Source: Hyphomonas johnsonii MHS-2
Lineage (GTDB): Bacteria; Pseudomonadota; Alphaproteobacteria; Caulobacterales; Hyphomonadaceae
Direction of reading: 5' to 3'
DNA length: 64,000 nucleotides
Assembly (NCBI RefSeq): GCF_000685275.1
Contig: NZ_ARYK01000003.1
Coordinates: 1 to 64,000, forward strand
Positions 27,544 to 37,704 of this stretch are shown in pieces; position 1 is the first letter of the stretch; each line of letters begins with the position of its first letter. Made by a program: the position numbers and the translations under genes. The notes beneath the pieces were generated by a model. That model was not told the origin of the DNA. It was given only the letters and a program-made list of their open reading frames with translations, and did not search any database.

Positions 27544-28974
27544 TCAGGCGGCCTTGTAGCCGATGACTGCCTTCGTCTCGAGGAATTCCTCGAAGCCGAG
27601 CTCGCCCCATTCGCGGCCATTGCCGGACTGGCCGTAGCCGCCGAACGGTGCCGAGAAGTCAGGACCGGCACCATTGACGGTGATCTGGCCGGCGCGGATG
27701 CGATTGGCCACTTCGTGGGCTTCTTTTTCCGGGCCCTGAACATAACCTGCGAGACCGTAGACCGTGTCATTGGCCATCTCGATGGCATCTTCGAGCGTGT
27801 CATATGGCAGGATGCAGAGCACGGGGCCGAAGATTTCCTCGCGCGCGATGGTCATCTGGTTGGTGACGTTGGCGAAGACCGTCGGACGGGCGAAATAGCC
27901 CTTGTTGAAGCCTTCCGGACGGCCGGGGCCGCCTGCAACGAGCGTTGCGCCTTCCTTGATGCCGGTTTCGATCAGGTCCTGTACCTTCTGGTACTGGTTG
28001 CCGTTCGAGATCGGACCGATGGAGCCGGGGGTCGCTTCGCCGGGCATCATCACCTTGACGGACTCGGCAGCTGCCTTTGCGATGGCAATCGCCTGGTCCT
28101 GCTGGCCCTTCTGGACAAACATGCGCGAGGGCGCGTTACAGGACTGGCCGGTATTGGTCATCATCTGACGCACGCCGCCAGAGACGGCTTTCTCGAGGTC
28201 AGCCGTTGGCAGGACGATGTTCGGTGACTTGCCACCGAGTTCCTGGGCAACGCGCTTGACGGTCGGGGCAGCGGCCTGCGCGACAAGGACGCCGGCGCGG
28301 GTCGAACCGGTGAAGCTCATCATGTCGACATCAGGATGTGCCGAAAGAACGGCGCCGACGCTTGGGCCGTCGCCATTGACGAGGTTGAACACGCCCTTGG
28401 GCACGCCGGCTTCATGCAGGATTTCTGCGAAGATCAGCGCGTCGAGCGGTGCGATTTCGGACGGCTTGAGGACCATGGTGCAACCCGCAGCGAGGGCCGG
28501 TGCTACCTTGCAGGCAATCTGGTTGAGCGGCCAGTTCCATGGCGTGATGAAGCCACAGACGCCGATCGGCTCCTTGCGCAGCATGGTCGTGCCTTTCAGC
28601 TCTTCCCATTTGAAATTGCGAAGGATTGCGGCGGCAGTCGCAAAGTGGCCCATGCCGGCCGGAACCTGCGCAGCGTTTGCGAGCCACATCGGGGCGCCCA
28701 TTTCATCGGAAATGGCGCTGGCCAGATCGGGGATGCGCTTCTGGATACCGGCGGTGATCTTGTCGAGCAGGTCAGCGCGGTATTCCGGGGTGGTTTGCGA
28801 GAAGGACGGAAAGGCTGCCTTGGCAGCCGCAACGGCCTTGTCAACGTCAGCTTTCGAGCCGAGCGAGATGCGCGCGAAGGGTTCTTCGGTTGCGGGATTC
28901 TCGACGTCCAGCGTGCGCGGCTCGACCGGATCGACCCACTCACCGTTGATGTAGAATTTGAGATAGTCTTTCAT
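27544..28974 (-). CDS. NAD(P)-dependent aldehyde dehydrogenase
   Basis: 476 residues of the ALDH superfamily. The general base E245 lies in AQELGGKSPN and the nucleophile C279 in NTGQSCNAPSR. GFITPWNWPLN and FTGSTRAG bind the cofactor, and PFGGYGQSGNGRE near the C-terminus is the usual helix. Aldehydes are oxidised to acids; the substrate is unclear, though short or medium aliphatic types are common for this length. A 9-2-9 palindrome lies in its promoter. Confidence 0.9.
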   Translation of the reverse strand: MKDYLKFYINGEWVDPVEPRTLDVENPATEEPFARISLGSKADVDKAVAAAKAAFPSFSQTTPEYRADLLDKITAGIQKRIPDLASAISDEMGAPMWLANAAQVPAGMGHFATAAAILRNFKWEELKGTTMLRKEPIGVCGFITPWNWPLNQIACKVAPALAAGCTMVLKPSEIAPLDALIFAEILHEAGVPKGVFNLVNGDGPSVGAVLSAHPDVDMMSFTGSTRAGVLVAQAAAPTVKRVAQELGGKSPNIVLPTADLEKAVSGGVRQMMTNTGQSCNAPSRMFVQKGQQDQAIAIAKAAAESVKVMMPGEATPGSIGPISNGNQYQKVQDLIETGIKEGATLVAGGPGRPEGFNKGYFARPTVFANVTNQMTIAREEIFGPVLCILPYDTLEDAIEMANDTVYGLAGYVQGPEKEAHEVANRIRAGQITVNGAGPDFSAPFGGYGQSGNGREWGELGFEEFLETKAVIGYKAA

Positions 28975-29018
28975 AGGCCTGAGCCTCCCTGTGAGTTCGG
29001 TTGTTCTTTAATGACTAT

Positions 29019-29038
29019 AGGTGACGCGGGCGTCACCT
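29019..29038. promoter_or_regulatory. Palindromic operator against the aldehyde dehydrogenase -10
   Basis: AGGTGACGC (29019-29027), a 2-base centre, and GCGTCACCT (29030-29038). Reading the minus strand, a TATAGT -10 (29014-29019) touches the downstream edge, so a bound protein would block the promoter. It is 45-64 bases upstream of the ATG. Confidence 0.55.
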
Positions 29039-29102
29039 GCGAGTCCTGACCTTAAGGAAATCTGCGGAGTAACGGGGAATTCATGTGCGCCGGGCCAGGC
29101 GC

Positions 29103-30623
29103 CTAACGCTTCATGCCGCCAAGGATACCCCGCAGGATGTAACGGGTGAATTCACGGGTGGCGGTGCGGGCCGCCTGCTTGCCTGCTGCCTCGAGCGGGG
29201 TCTGGCGCCGCGACCGGGTCGACTTGGCGCGGGTCTTCTTCTTGTTGAGGGCTGCTTTCGCCTTGGATTCCCTGGCTGCGAGCCGTTCGGCTTCCTCGGT
29301 CGCTTCGGCTTCCTTCGCCTCAAGGATCTCATAGGCCGATTCCCGGTCGATCACCGTTTCATACTTGCCGGCGACAGGACTCTCGGCCTGGACGGCGGCC
29401 CGTTCAGCGTTCGTGGCTGGTCCGAGGCGCGAGGACGGAGGCCGGATCATGGTGCGCTGGACCACGCTGGGCGCGCTCTTGGCGTCGAGGGTCGAGACGA
29501 GGGCTTCGCCGGTGCCGAGCTGGGTGATGACCTCGCCGGTATCGAAACGGGGGTTTTCGCGGAAGGATTCGGCCGCGGCGCGGACGCCCTTGCGCTCGGC
29601 CGGCGTATAGGCCCGCAGGGCGTGCTGCATCCGGTTGCCCAGCTGGGCAAGCACGCCTTCCGGCAGGTCGCGCGGGTTTTGCGTGACGAAGAAGACGCCG
29701 ACGCCCTTCGACCGGATCAGGCGGACGACCTGTTCGATTTTCTGGAGCAGTGCGGCCGGGGCGTCATCAAACAGGAGGTGGGCCTCGTCGAAGAAGAAGA
29801 CGAGCTTGGGCTTCTCCGGGTTGCCGATTTCCGGCAGGCGCTCGAACAGTTCCGACAGGAGCCAGAGCAGGAATGTCGAATAGAGCTTCGGACTGTTGAT
29901 CAGGCGCGTTGCGTCGAGCACGTTGATATAGCCGCGCCCGTCGAGCGTCGTGCGCATCATGTCGGACAGGTCGAGCGCGGGTTCGCCGAAGAAATGGTCG
30001 GCGCCTTCCCGTTCGAGCACGAGGAGGTTGCGCTGGACCGCACCGAGCGAGGCGGATGCGACATTGCCATATTCCCGGCTGATCTCGTCGCGCACGTCTT
30101 TCTGGGCGAGGTGGTTCAGCAGCTTGCGCAGGTCCTTGAGGTCGAGCAGCAGGAGATTGTGGTCGTCGGCGTATTCGAACGCGATGTTGAGCACGCCCTC
30201 CTGCGCATCGGTGAGTCCCATCAGGCGCGAGAGGAGCAGGGGCCCCATTTCCGAAATGGTGGCGCGGACCGGATGGCCGTTCTCGCCGAAGACGTCCCAG
30301 AAGATCGCCGGGGCGGCTGCGTAGCTGTAATTCTCCAGGCCGATCAATTCTGCGCGAGCGACGAGCTTGTCATGCAGCTTGTGGTCGGCGCTGCCGGGCA
30401 CGCAAATGCCGGACAGGTCGCCCTTGACGTCGGCGCAGAAGACCGGGACTCCAGCGTCCGAAAAGCCCTGCGCCAGGATCTGCAAGGTGACCGTCTTGCC
30501 CGTTCCGGTCGCGCCGGCGACCAGGCCGTGCCGGTTCGCCACTTTCAGCAGGAGTTCCTGGGCGACATTCGGCGTGCCAGACCCGTCAGCGTCCGCGCCG
30601 CCGATAAAAAGTGAATCCGTCAT
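29103..30623 (-). CDS. HerA/YjgR-like ATPase (DUF853)
   Basis: 506-residue P-loop ATPase. The Walker A is GATGTGKT (residues 38-45), followed by the DVKGDLSG motif typical of DUF853; the Walker B region is [13 protein letters not shown] (near 255) and an arginine-finger motif lies in [19 protein letters not shown]. The last 130 residues are charged and Lys/Arg-rich, ending in a basic amphipathic tail. Homologues such as YjgR are annotated helicase-like without proven DNA activity. It is divergent from the AI-2E permease gene. Confidence 0.85.
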   Translation of the reverse strand: MTDSLFIGGADADGSGTPNVAQELLLKVANRHGLVAGATGTGKTVTLQILAQGFSDAGVPVFCADVKGDLSGICVPGSADHKLHDKLVARAELIGLENYSYAAAPAIFWDVFGENGHPVRATISEMGPLLLSRLMGLTDAQEGVLNIAFEYADDHNLLLLDLKDLRKLLNHLAQKDVRDEISREYGNVASASLGAVQRNLLVLEREGADHFFGEPALDLSDMMRTTLDGRGYINVLDATRLINSPKLYSTFLLWLLSELFERLPEIGNPEKPKLVFFFDEAHLLFDDAPAALLQKIEQVVRLIRSKGVGVFFVTQNPRDLPEGVLAQLGNRMQHALRAYTPAERKGVRAAAESFRENPRFDTGEVITQLGTGEALVSTLDAKSAPSVVQRTMIRPPSSRLGPATNAERAAVQAESPVAGKYETVIDRESAYEILEAKEAEATEEAERLAARESKAKAALNKKKTRAKSTRSRRQTPLEAAGKQAARTATREFTRYILRGILGGMKR

Positions 30624-30773
30624 CCTGTCCGAGCCTCCCGCAATGAGGGCAGGACGCTAGTGGTTTCGCAGGATTCGGCAAGGGGGCGGACTGCCACGAA
30701 AAAATCGGGCGCGAAGGCGCTTGACGAAGGGCGTGGCTGCTTACAACCTCCAGCAAATACTCGGGGGAACACG

Positions 30774-31862
30774 ATGGATCGCGCATCAAAGACAGGTATC
30801 TGGATCATCGCGACGGGTGTCATTATCGCATTCCTGTATGTCGGCCGGGGTATCCTTGCGACCTTTGCGATGGCGGTGTTCCTGTTCCTGATCATCGAGG
30901 GATTTGCCACGGTCATCGACAATTGGGCGGGATGGTTGCAGCGGGGCGTGGCCCGCATCGTCGCGATCCTGACCGTTCTGGGTGGATTTATCGGCTTCAT
31001 CGCATTGATGGCAAACGGCATGTCACAATTCGGGCGTGATGCGGCCGACTACGAGATCAAGATCAACGGCCTGATCCAGGACGCTTACGGCGTCGTGAAC
31101 ATGGAAAACGCCCCGACGCTGACGCACCTCCTGTTCAATGAGGGGGGGCAGCGGTTCTTCGCGACCATCGCCAACGCGACCGGCGACTTGTCGGGCGACC
31201 TGATGCTGATCTTCATCTATGTCGCCTTCCTGTTCCTGGCGCAGTCCGGATGGACGCGGAAGCTCGACAACATCTTCCCGGACCCGACGCGCCGCGAGCA
31301 GGTCAAGGTGATCGGGGCCGATGCACGCCGCGGTATCGAGACCTACCTGTGGACCCAGACCGTCATTTCGGCGCTGATCACCGTACTGACCTATGTGTCG
31401 CTTCTGGTGCTGGGCGTGAAGAATGCCCTGTTCCTGTCGGCATTGATCTTTGTCCTGAACTATATTCCGACCGTGGGGTCGATTGCGGCAGCCCTCGTGC
31501 CACCACTTTTCGCGCTCGTTCAGCCCGACATCCCGGCATGGGTTCCGGGCGCGTCACCGCAGGATGTCTACATCTACGCAGCGATTGTTTTTGCAGCTGT
31601 CAGTTTCTGGCAGTTCTCAATCGGCAATTTCCTGCAGCCGCGGATGATGGGCGAGTCGCTCAACCTGTCCGCACTGGTTGTGTTGCTGGCACTCGCAATC
31701 TGGGGTGTTTTGTGGGGCATTCCCGGCATGTTCCTGTCCGCGCCACTGACAGTGCTGATGATGATACTGTTTGCCCAGTCGGAAGGGACGCGCTGGATAG
31801 CGATCCTTCTGTCAGCCGATGGAAACCCGCAGGGCAAGGGGGGGCAAGTAGTCGCAGGTTAA
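30774..31862 (+). CDS. AI-2E/PerM-family permease
   Basis: 362 residues with about eight membrane helices in the TqsA/PerM/YdiK arrangement: paired N-terminal helices, a long soluble loop (about 75-135), then four to five helices containing LNYIPTVGSIAA and GNFLQPRMMGESLNLSALVVLLALAIWG, the family's conserved stretch. Members have been linked to autoinducer-2 export and to Na+/H+ antiport, so the substrate is not determined. A GGGGGAA site precedes the ATG at 30774. A possible -35 TTGACG lies about 50 bases upstream. Confidence 0.85.
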   Translation: MDRASKTGIWIIATGVIIAFLYVGRGILATFAMAVFLFLIIEGFATVIDNWAGWLQRGVARIVAILTVLGGFIGFIALMANGMSQFGRDAADYEIKINGLIQDAYGVVNMENAPTLTHLLFNEGGQRFFATIANATGDLSGDLMLIFIYVAFLFLAQSGWTRKLDNIFPDPTRREQVKVIGADARRGIETYLWTQTVISALITVLTYVSLLVLGVKNALFLSALIFVLNYIPTVGSIAAALVPPLFALVQPDIPAWVPGASPQDVYIYAAIVFAAVSFWQFSIGNFLQPRMMGESLNLSALVVLLALAIWGVLWGIPGMFLSAPLTVLMMILFAQSEGTRWIAILLSADGNPQGKGGQVVAG

Positions 31863-31950
31863 ACTGCCAAAGATCGTGGCAAAAAGGGATGTCGTAAGGC
31901 AACCGAGTGACAACGAGCCGGGCGACACTGTTATATTCAACCTTTGGCTC

Positions 31951-32005
31951 TGTGCTATTAGCACATGGCATAGGTGACATTTCCCGCTTCGTGCATATGT
32001 TGCAC
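31951..32005. promoter_or_regulatory. Two GTGC...GCAC dyads 40 bp apart
   Basis: TGTGCTA-T-TAGCACA (31951-31965, 7-1-7) and GTGCA-TATGT-TGCAC (31991-32005, 5-5-5) have centres exactly 40 bp apart. They lie 200-255 bases upstream of the NAD-glutamate dehydrogenase. No regulator family is identified. Confidence 0.5.
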
Positions 32006-32061
32006 TTATCAAGATCAGGCCTCCGCGTGCGTCCCCCCACCCAGCCTGCGGATCGCCTGTA

Positions 32062-32104
32062 GGGCCCGTCGGACATGTCCCCGTTCGACGGGCCCGTCTC
32101 TTTC
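32062..32104 (+). terminator. Strong GC hairpin followed by CTCTTT
   Basis: GGGCCCGTCG (32062-32071) pairs perfectly with CGACGGGCCC (32086-32095). The T content after it is moderate. It could end a small RNA or the permease transcript, or act as an attenuator in the glutamate dehydrogenase leader. Confidence 0.55.
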
Positions 32105-32205
32105 TGAAAGAGCGGCATTTGGTTCCAGTTGAATCATACTCATTGATGGTCTGCGCGGCTCACAGTAGACCGGATGGATGCCCACCAATCGCCACATGAG
32201 CGCTA

Positions 32206-35200
32206 ATGATGTCCCCAACAATGACTGACGCTGATCCGCTTCAGCAACTGCTGAAGCAGATCGACCTGGAATCGAACAACGAGGACCTTACGGGTCTCAC
32301 GCCCGCCGACCTGAAAAAGCTGTCCACCGACCTGTGGGCCTGGGCCAGCGGGATCGAGGCTGGCACGCAGGGGGTGCGTGTCGTGCCGGTGGCTGAAGGC
32401 GCCAAGGGCGCGCTCAACCGGTCGGTCCTGGAAACGACAGGGCCGGACATGCCGTTCCTGGTCGATTCACTTCTGGGGGAATGCGCGTCCGAGGGGCTGG
32501 AAGTGAAGGCCCTGTTTCACCCAATCGTGAAATTCCCGGACGGGCGTCTTGTGTCGGTTATCCAGATCCACTTGCCGCTGATGACGCCAAAGGAAGCAAC
32601 CCGGCTGGCGGACGGCGTCCGCAAGACCCTGGAAGACACACGCCAGGTGGTGAACGACTTCATCCCGATGCGCGAACGGATGCAGGCCGAGATCAAATGC
32701 ATTGCCGGCCTGCCGACCCATTCCGCCTCCGACAAGGACGAGACGATCGCCTTCCTTGAATGGCTGCTGGAAGAGCATTTCGTGTTTCTCGGCTGTCGCG
32801 AATACAAGTTCGAAACCGACGCGGCGGGCAGGGTGCTGCCCGAAGAGCCCATCATGGTTGAAGGCTCGAACCTCGGCATCTTGCGGGACGAGGCGCTCAA
32901 CGTGCTGTCGCGTGACAGCGAGCCGCTTGTCCTGACACCGGAGATCAGCGACCTGCTGGCCGAGCCGTTCCCCATGCTCGTGGCGAAATCGACGCTTGAG
33001 AGCCGGGTCCATCGCCGGGTCAAATGCGACTATATCGGCATCAAGAAATATGACGCAGCCGGCAAGGTGAATGGCGAGGTCCGTTTCCTTGGCCTGTTTA
33101 CAGCCGAAGCCTATGACGAAACGGCCCGCTCCATTCCGTTCGTTCGCCGCCGGGTGAAAACGGTCATCGAGGCGACGGGCGCGACGCCGGGCGGCCATAC
33201 GGAAAAGACCATAGCGAACCTGCTGGAGACCTGGCCGCGCGATGAACTGTTCCAGACCAATTCGCGTGTCCTGACTCCGATCATGATCGGGGCGCTGCAC
33301 CTGGTCGGCCGACCGCGTACACGCCTGTTCCTGCGCCGTGACCAGTTCGACCGGTTCGTGTCGGCCATCGTGTTCGTGCCGCGCGAAGCCTATGACACGA
33401 CGCTGCGGTTGCGCATGGCGGAGGTGTTGACGCGCGCCTATGCCGGCAAGCTCGTGAAGTTCCAGCCCTATTTCGATTCCGGGCCGCTTGCCCGCGTGCA
33501 TTTCGAGATCGCACTCGAGCGTGGCCATCCCAAACCCGATGCTGTGGCACTCGAACGTGAAATCACCGAACTTGCCCGCACCTGGGACCAGGGCTTCCGC
33601 CAAGCGCTGCTTGCGAGCGATCTCGATCCCGAGCACAGGGACGGCGCCCGCGCCTTTGTCGGCGCGTTCAACGCGGCCTATCGCGAGGCCTTCCCGCCGG
33701 ACGAGGCTCTGCGCGATGTCACCACGATGGCGGAGCTGAATTCCGGCGTGCCGATCCTGGCGCGCGCCTTCCGTTTCGAAGCCGATGATCCAAGCAAGGT
33801 GCGGATCAAGATCTATGCCCGCGACGGTGCGATCCCGCTGTCGCGATGTGTGCCGGTGTTCGAGAACATGGGCCTGTTCGTGAATTACGAGACCGGATAC
33901 CCGGTGCGTCCGTCGGAAAAGCCGGTGTCGGATGCGCCGGAGACCTACTGGATCCACTCGCTCTACATGCGCACCGCTGATGGCAGTCCGATCGAACTCG
34001 ACAGGCTGGCGCGCGGTTTTGAGGATGCGTTCGTTGCAGTGTGGAGCGGCCGTGCGGAGAATGACGGGTTCAACCGTCTGGTACTGACAGCGGGCGCAAG
34101 CTGGCGCGAAGCGGCGCTGATGCGTGCGCTGGCCGCCTATCGCCGCCAGAGCGGACTCGACCAACCCCAGGTCGTGCAGGAACGCGCCCTGTCGGCACAC
34201 CCGCATATTGCGCGGCTGCTGCTTGACCTGTTCGCGGCACGGTTCGATCCGGCACAGGGCCTGGCCCTGGACCAGCGGCAGGCTGCCTGTGCAGCCCTGC
34301 GCAAGGAAATCGACGTGGCCTTGCGAGACGTGTCGTCGCTCGCAGAAGACCAGACGCTCCAGCGCTTTGCCGACCTGATCATCGCCATCCAGCGGACGAA
34401 CTTCTATCAGACCGGAAAGAACGGCGCGCTGAAGCCTTTCATCAGCTTCAAGGTCGCGAGCCGGGAGCTGGAAGAATTGCCGGAGCCCAAGCCGTTCCGC
34501 GAAATTTTCCTGTCGAGCCCGGAAGTGGACGGCGTGCACCTGCGCTTCGGCCCTGTGGCGCGCGGCGGGTTGCGCTGGTCGGACCGGGCGACCGACTACC
34601 GGACGGAAGTGCTGGGCCTGGTCAAGGCGCAGCAGGTCAAGAACGCTGTCATCGTGCCGGTCGGCTCGAAGGGCGGTTTCTTCCCGAAACAGCTGGCAGA
34701 CCGTTCGGACCGCAAGGCGTGGTTTGAAAGTGGCCGTGATGCCTACAAGCAGTTCATCACTGCATTGCTTGAGCTGACCGACAATCTCGATGGAGCGCAC
34801 GTGCTGCATCCGGACGGCACGGTTATCTGGGACGGCGAAGACCCCTACCTGGTCGTGGCCGCCGACAAGGGGACGGCGACGTTCTCCGACACGGCGAACG
34901 CAATCAGCGAAGCGCACGGATTCTGGCTCGGAGATGCCTTCGCGTCGGGCGGATCGGCCGGGTATGACCACAAGAAGATGGGGATTACCGCCCGCGGTGC
35001 CTGGGAAGCGGTCAAGCGCCACTTCCGCGAAGTCGGGAAAGACATACAGACCGAACCTTTCACCGTGATCGGTGTCGGCGACATGAGTGGTGACGTGTTC
35101 GGGAACGGCATGTTGCTGTCGCCGGAAATCCGGCTGCTGGGTGCATTCAACCATATGCACATCTTCCTTGATCCGGACCCCGTCGATCCGAAGAAGAACC

Positions 35201-36933
35201 TGGCGGAACGCCAGCGTCTGTTTGACCTGCCCGGATCGAGCTGGGCAGATTATGATGCCAAGCTGATTTCATCCGGTGGCGGCGTGTTCGAACGCGCAGC
35301 GAAGTCGATCACGCTCAGTGATGCAGCGAAAGCGCTGACGGGGCTTTCCAAGGATGTGGTGACCCCGGATGAACTTATCCACGCCCTGCTCAAGGCGCAG
35401 ACGGACCTCCTGTGGTTCGGCGGTATCGGCACTTACGTGAAAGCCTCTTTTGAATCGCATGCGGATGCAGGCGACCGGGCCAATGATGCCATCCGCGTCA
35501 ATGGCGGCGACCTGAAGGCCAAAGTCGTCGGGGAGGGCGCAAATCTCGGCATGACCCAGGCGGCCCGGATCGAGTTTGCCCTGGCCGGTGGCCGGATCAA
35601 TACGGATGCCATCGACAACTCGGCCGGCGTCGACAGTTCGGACCATGAAGTCAACATCAAGATTCTCGCGGCTGAAGCAATCCGCCTGAAGGCCCTGAAA
35701 GCCAAGGACCGGAACGTACTCCTGGCCGGAATGACCGACGATGTGGCCGCGCATGTGCTGCGCCACAATTACGACCAGACGGCTGCGCTGTCGCTGGCCG
35801 CGACGAATGCCGCTGGCGATCATGAAGCGCTTGAACGGCTGATGGTCTATCTGGAGGACCGCGGGGTTCTGAACCGGGAACTGGAAGGCCTGCCGTCATC
35901 CGCGCAGATGCGGGTGCGCCATGAACATGGCCAGTTCCTGACCCGTCCGGAACTTGCAGTCATCCTCGCCTGGTCGAAGATCACGCTGTTCGACGACATC
36001 ATCGTGTCCGATATTCCGGACGATCCGTATTTCGCCGACGTGGCGAAGGATTATTTCCCGGTACCAATCAATTCGTTCGACACGGCGATCTCGAACCACC
36101 GGCTGAAACGGGAAATCATTGCCACTGTCATTGCCAACCGGACGCTCGACATGGCGGGGCCTGTTCCCCTGCAGCGGCTGCGCGAACTGACCGGCAACGA
36201 CAATGCGGCCGTGGTGCGCGGGCTGGAAGCGGCCCGTGCCGTGCTCGACTTCGATGCGTTCCGCCGCGAGGTCGACGCGCTGGACAACAAGGTGCCGGCG
36301 GACGTCCAGATGGACCTGCGGATGCAGGCTGCCCACGCCATGAGCGAGGCCGCCAGCTGGTTCGTGCACGAGATGCCGAAACGGCGCGTTGGCGAGGCGG
36401 TGGAACTGACCCATGCGCCGCTCAATGAATTCAAGGCAGCCCTTGCGCAGATCCATTCACCTTTCCCGGCGGCCCGGATCGAACGTGCGGCCCGGATACT
36501 GGTGAAACGCGGAACACCGGAAGCGCTTGCCCGCTGGGCCGCGGCCATGAGCCATTTCTCGCAAGGACTGGTGGTGGTCGAACTGGCGCAGGATGCCGGC
36601 GTTGCCGTGCCGGATGCCGGGGCCTGCTTCTACGGGATCGGCGACTCTCTCCGGCTCGACCGGTTGCGCTCCAGTGCCCGCGAAGGCCTGGCCAAATCGG
36701 GCTTCTGGGACCGGGTTGCCGGACGCCGCCTTGTCAGCGAACTGGTGCGCCTGCAGGCGAGTGCCGCGCAGGACGCCCTGGCGAATGGCGGTACCGAAGC
36801 ATGGCTGGCCAGCCATAGCGACGCGCGCAAGGTGCTGATCGCAACGCTGGGTATGCTGAGCAAGGACAAGGACTGGTCGTTTGCCAAGTTTACCCTGTCC
36901 GCAGACGCTGTGCGGCAATTCATGGGCCGGTAA
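32206..36933 (+). CDS. NAD-specific glutamate dehydrogenase, large (about 180 kDa) type
   Basis: 1575 residues, the length of the large NAD-GDH family (GDH_180), which converts glutamate plus NAD to 2-oxoglutarate, ammonia and NADH and mainly serves glutamate catabolism. The N-terminal 700 residues hold the ACT-like regulatory segments; the catalytic core shows GLRWSDRATDYRTEVLGLVK (near 787-806) and the active-site lysine in SKGGFFPKQ (near 822). The cofactor domain follows and a helical C-terminal region completes it. Start: ATG at 32206, with possible later ATGs at 32209 and 32221. It has a long leader containing dyads. Confidence 0.93.
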   Translation: MMSPTMTDADPLQQLLKQIDLESNNEDLTGLTPADLKKLSTDLWAWASGIEAGTQGVRVVPVAEGAKGALNRSVLETTGPDMPFLVDSLLGECASEGLEVKALFHPIVKFPDGRLVSVIQIHLPLMTPKEATRLADGVRKTLEDTRQVVNDFIPMRERMQAEIKCIAGLPTHSASDKDETIAFLEWLLEEHFVFLGCREYKFETDAAGRVLPEEPIMVEGSNLGILRDEALNVLSRDSEPLVLTPEISDLLAEPFPMLVAKSTLESRVHRRVKCDYIGIKKYDAAGKVNGEVRFLGLFTAEAYDETARSIPFVRRRVKTVIEATGATPGGHTEKTIANLLETWPRDELFQTNSRVLTPIMIGALHLVGRPRTRLFLRRDQFDRFVSAIVFVPREAYDTTLRLRMAEVLTRAYAGKLVKFQPYFDSGPLARVHFEIALERGHPKPDAVALEREITELARTWDQGFRQALLASDLDPEHRDGARAFVGAFNAAYREAFPPDEALRDVTTMAELNSGVPILARAFRFEADDPSKVRIKIYARDGAIPLSRCVPVFENMGLFVNYETGYPVRPSEKPVSDAPETYWIHSLYMRTADGSPIELDRLARGFEDAFVAVWSGRAENDGFNRLVLTAGASWREAALMRALAAYRRQSGLDQPQVVQERALSAHPHIARLLLDLFAARFDPAQGLALDQRQAACAALRKEIDVALRDVSSLAEDQTLQRFADLIIAIQRTNFYQTGKNGALKPFISFKVASRELEELPEPKPFREIFLSSPEVDGVHLRFGPVARGGLRWSDRATDYRTEVLGLVKAQQVKNAVIVPVGSKGGFFPKQLADRSDRKAWFESGRDAYKQFITALLELTDNLDGAHVLHPDGTVIWDGEDPYLVVAADKGTATFSDTANAISEAHGFWLGDAFASGGSAGYDHKKMGITARGAWEAVKRHFREVGKDIQTEPFTVIGVGDMSGDVFGNGMLLSPEIRLLGAFNHMHIFLDPDPVDPKKNLAERQRLFDLPGSSWADYDAKLISSGGGVFERAAKSITLSDAAKALTGLSKDVVTPDELIHALLKAQTDLLWFGGIGTYVKASFESHADAGDRANDAIRVNGGDLKAKVVGEGANLGMTQAARIEFALAGGRINTDAIDNSAGVDSSDHEVNIKILAAEAIRLKALKAKDRNVLLAGMTDDVAAHVLRHNYDQTAALSLAATNAAGDHEALERLMVYLEDRGVLNRELEGLPSSAQMRVRHEHGQFLTRPELAVILAWSKITLFDDIIVSDIPDDPYFADVAKDYFPVPINSFDTAISNHRLKREIIATVIANRTLDMAGPVPLQRLRELTGNDNAAVVRGLEAARAVLDFDAFRREVDALDNKVPADVQMDLRMQAAHAMSEAASWFVHEMPKRRVGEAVELTHAPLNEFKAALAQIHSPFPAARIERAARILVKRGTPEALARWAAAMSHFSQGLVVVELAQDAGVAVPDAGACFYGIGDSLRLDRLRSSAREGLAKSGFWDRVAGRRLVSELVRLQASAAQDALANGGTEAWLASHSDARKVLIATLGMLSKDKDWSFAKFTLSADAVRQFMGR

Positions 36934-36944
36934 GGGCTGGCGAG

Positions 36945-36953
36945 TTATACACA
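36945..36953 (+). promoter_or_regulatory. Single DnaA-box match TTATACACA
   Basis: It matches TTATNCACA exactly in the gap after the glutamate dehydrogenase gene. Isolated, so may be chance; a small GGCAGCC/GGCTGCC hairpin (36973-36991) follows without a T tract. Confidence 0.3.
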
Positions 36954-37029
36954 GGGCAGGAGCGCATGTTGCGGCAGCCGGAATGGCTGCCCTGACGGCG
37001 CATGAGACCTGCTATGAGTGAACGCCATC

Positions 37030-37704
37030 ATGAAACGGCTCTACCAGTGGCCCCTTGATCCAGCCGGACGGTTGGTGCGCCTTGTCCTCGCCGAAAAGGG
37101 CGAAGGGTTCGAGCGGGTGGATTCACCGGCCTGGGCCCCGCATCCCGATGTGGCCGCGCTGGGGTACGGGGCGGTGACGCCAGCCCTCGTGTCGTCCGAC
37201 GCGACCGGTCGTGTCGTGGCCTGCGGCACACGGGCGATCTGCGAACACCTCGAGGAGGCGTACCCGTTGCCCGCGCTCCTGCCCGCTGACCCGAACGAGC
37301 GCGCCGAAGCGCGCCGGCTGTGGGCCTGGGTTGAAGCCGGGTGTGAGGAGATCACCGATACGCTGCTGACCGAACGCGTCGTCCAGTGGGTGCGGCGCGA
37401 GCGCCAGCCGGATTCCGAAAAGTTGCGTCGGGGCGCGCATGCCCTGCGCGGACGCCTCACGTTCCTGAACGGATTGGTGGAAATAAACGGTTATCTTGCC
37501 GGGCGGACATTGTCGCTCGCAGACCTCGCCGCCGCCGCGCACCTGTCGGCCTATGACTATTTCGGCGATGTCGAGTGGAACGCTGTGCCAGACCTCAAGA
37601 CCTGGTATGCACGCATCAAGTCTCGTCCCGCATTCCGGCCGCTGCTTGCCGACCGGATCGATGGTACAAGACCTGTACCCCATTATGCCGATCTCGACTT
37701 CTGA
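37030..37704 (+). CDS. Glutathione S-transferase family protein
   Basis: 224 residues with a thioredoxin-like N-terminal domain (about 1-75; [21 protein letters not shown]) and an all-helical C-terminal domain containing the conserved [18 protein letters not shown] segment, where the Asp caps the folding motif. The substrate is unknown. The N-terminal catalytic Ser/Cys is not obvious: the site reads PLDPAGR. A GTG at 37018 would add four residues; neither start has a strong ribosome site. Its stop overlaps the queG start by 20 bases, so the two are coupled. Confidence 0.85.
   Translation: MKRLYQWPLDPAGRLVRLVLAEKGEGFERVDSPAWAPHPDVAALGYGAVTPALVSSDATGRVVACGTRAICEHLEEAYPLPALLPADPNERAEARRLWAWVEAGCEEITDTLLTERVVQWVRRERQPDSEKLRRGAHALRGRLTFLNGLVEINGYLAGRTLSLADLAAAAHLSAYDYFGDVEWNAVPDLKTWYARIKSRPAFRPLLADRIDGTRPVPHYADLDF

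Larger units (their letters stand above)
31863..32205. other. 343-base gene-free leader of the glutamate dehydrogenase
   Basis: No coding sequence seen. It holds a short AT-rich stretch (31930-31940), two dyads with GTGC/GCAC arms (31951-32005), a C-rich segment CCCCCCACCC (32033-32042) that would sit in a loop, and a strong hairpin (32062-32095) followed by a CTCTTT tract. These are listed separately. Confidence 0.7.

Noticed and set aside
32467-35160. 897-codon frame opposite the glutamate dehydrogenase.
   Set aside because: Shadow of a known gene in a GC-rich genome; no ribosome site or recognisable domain.
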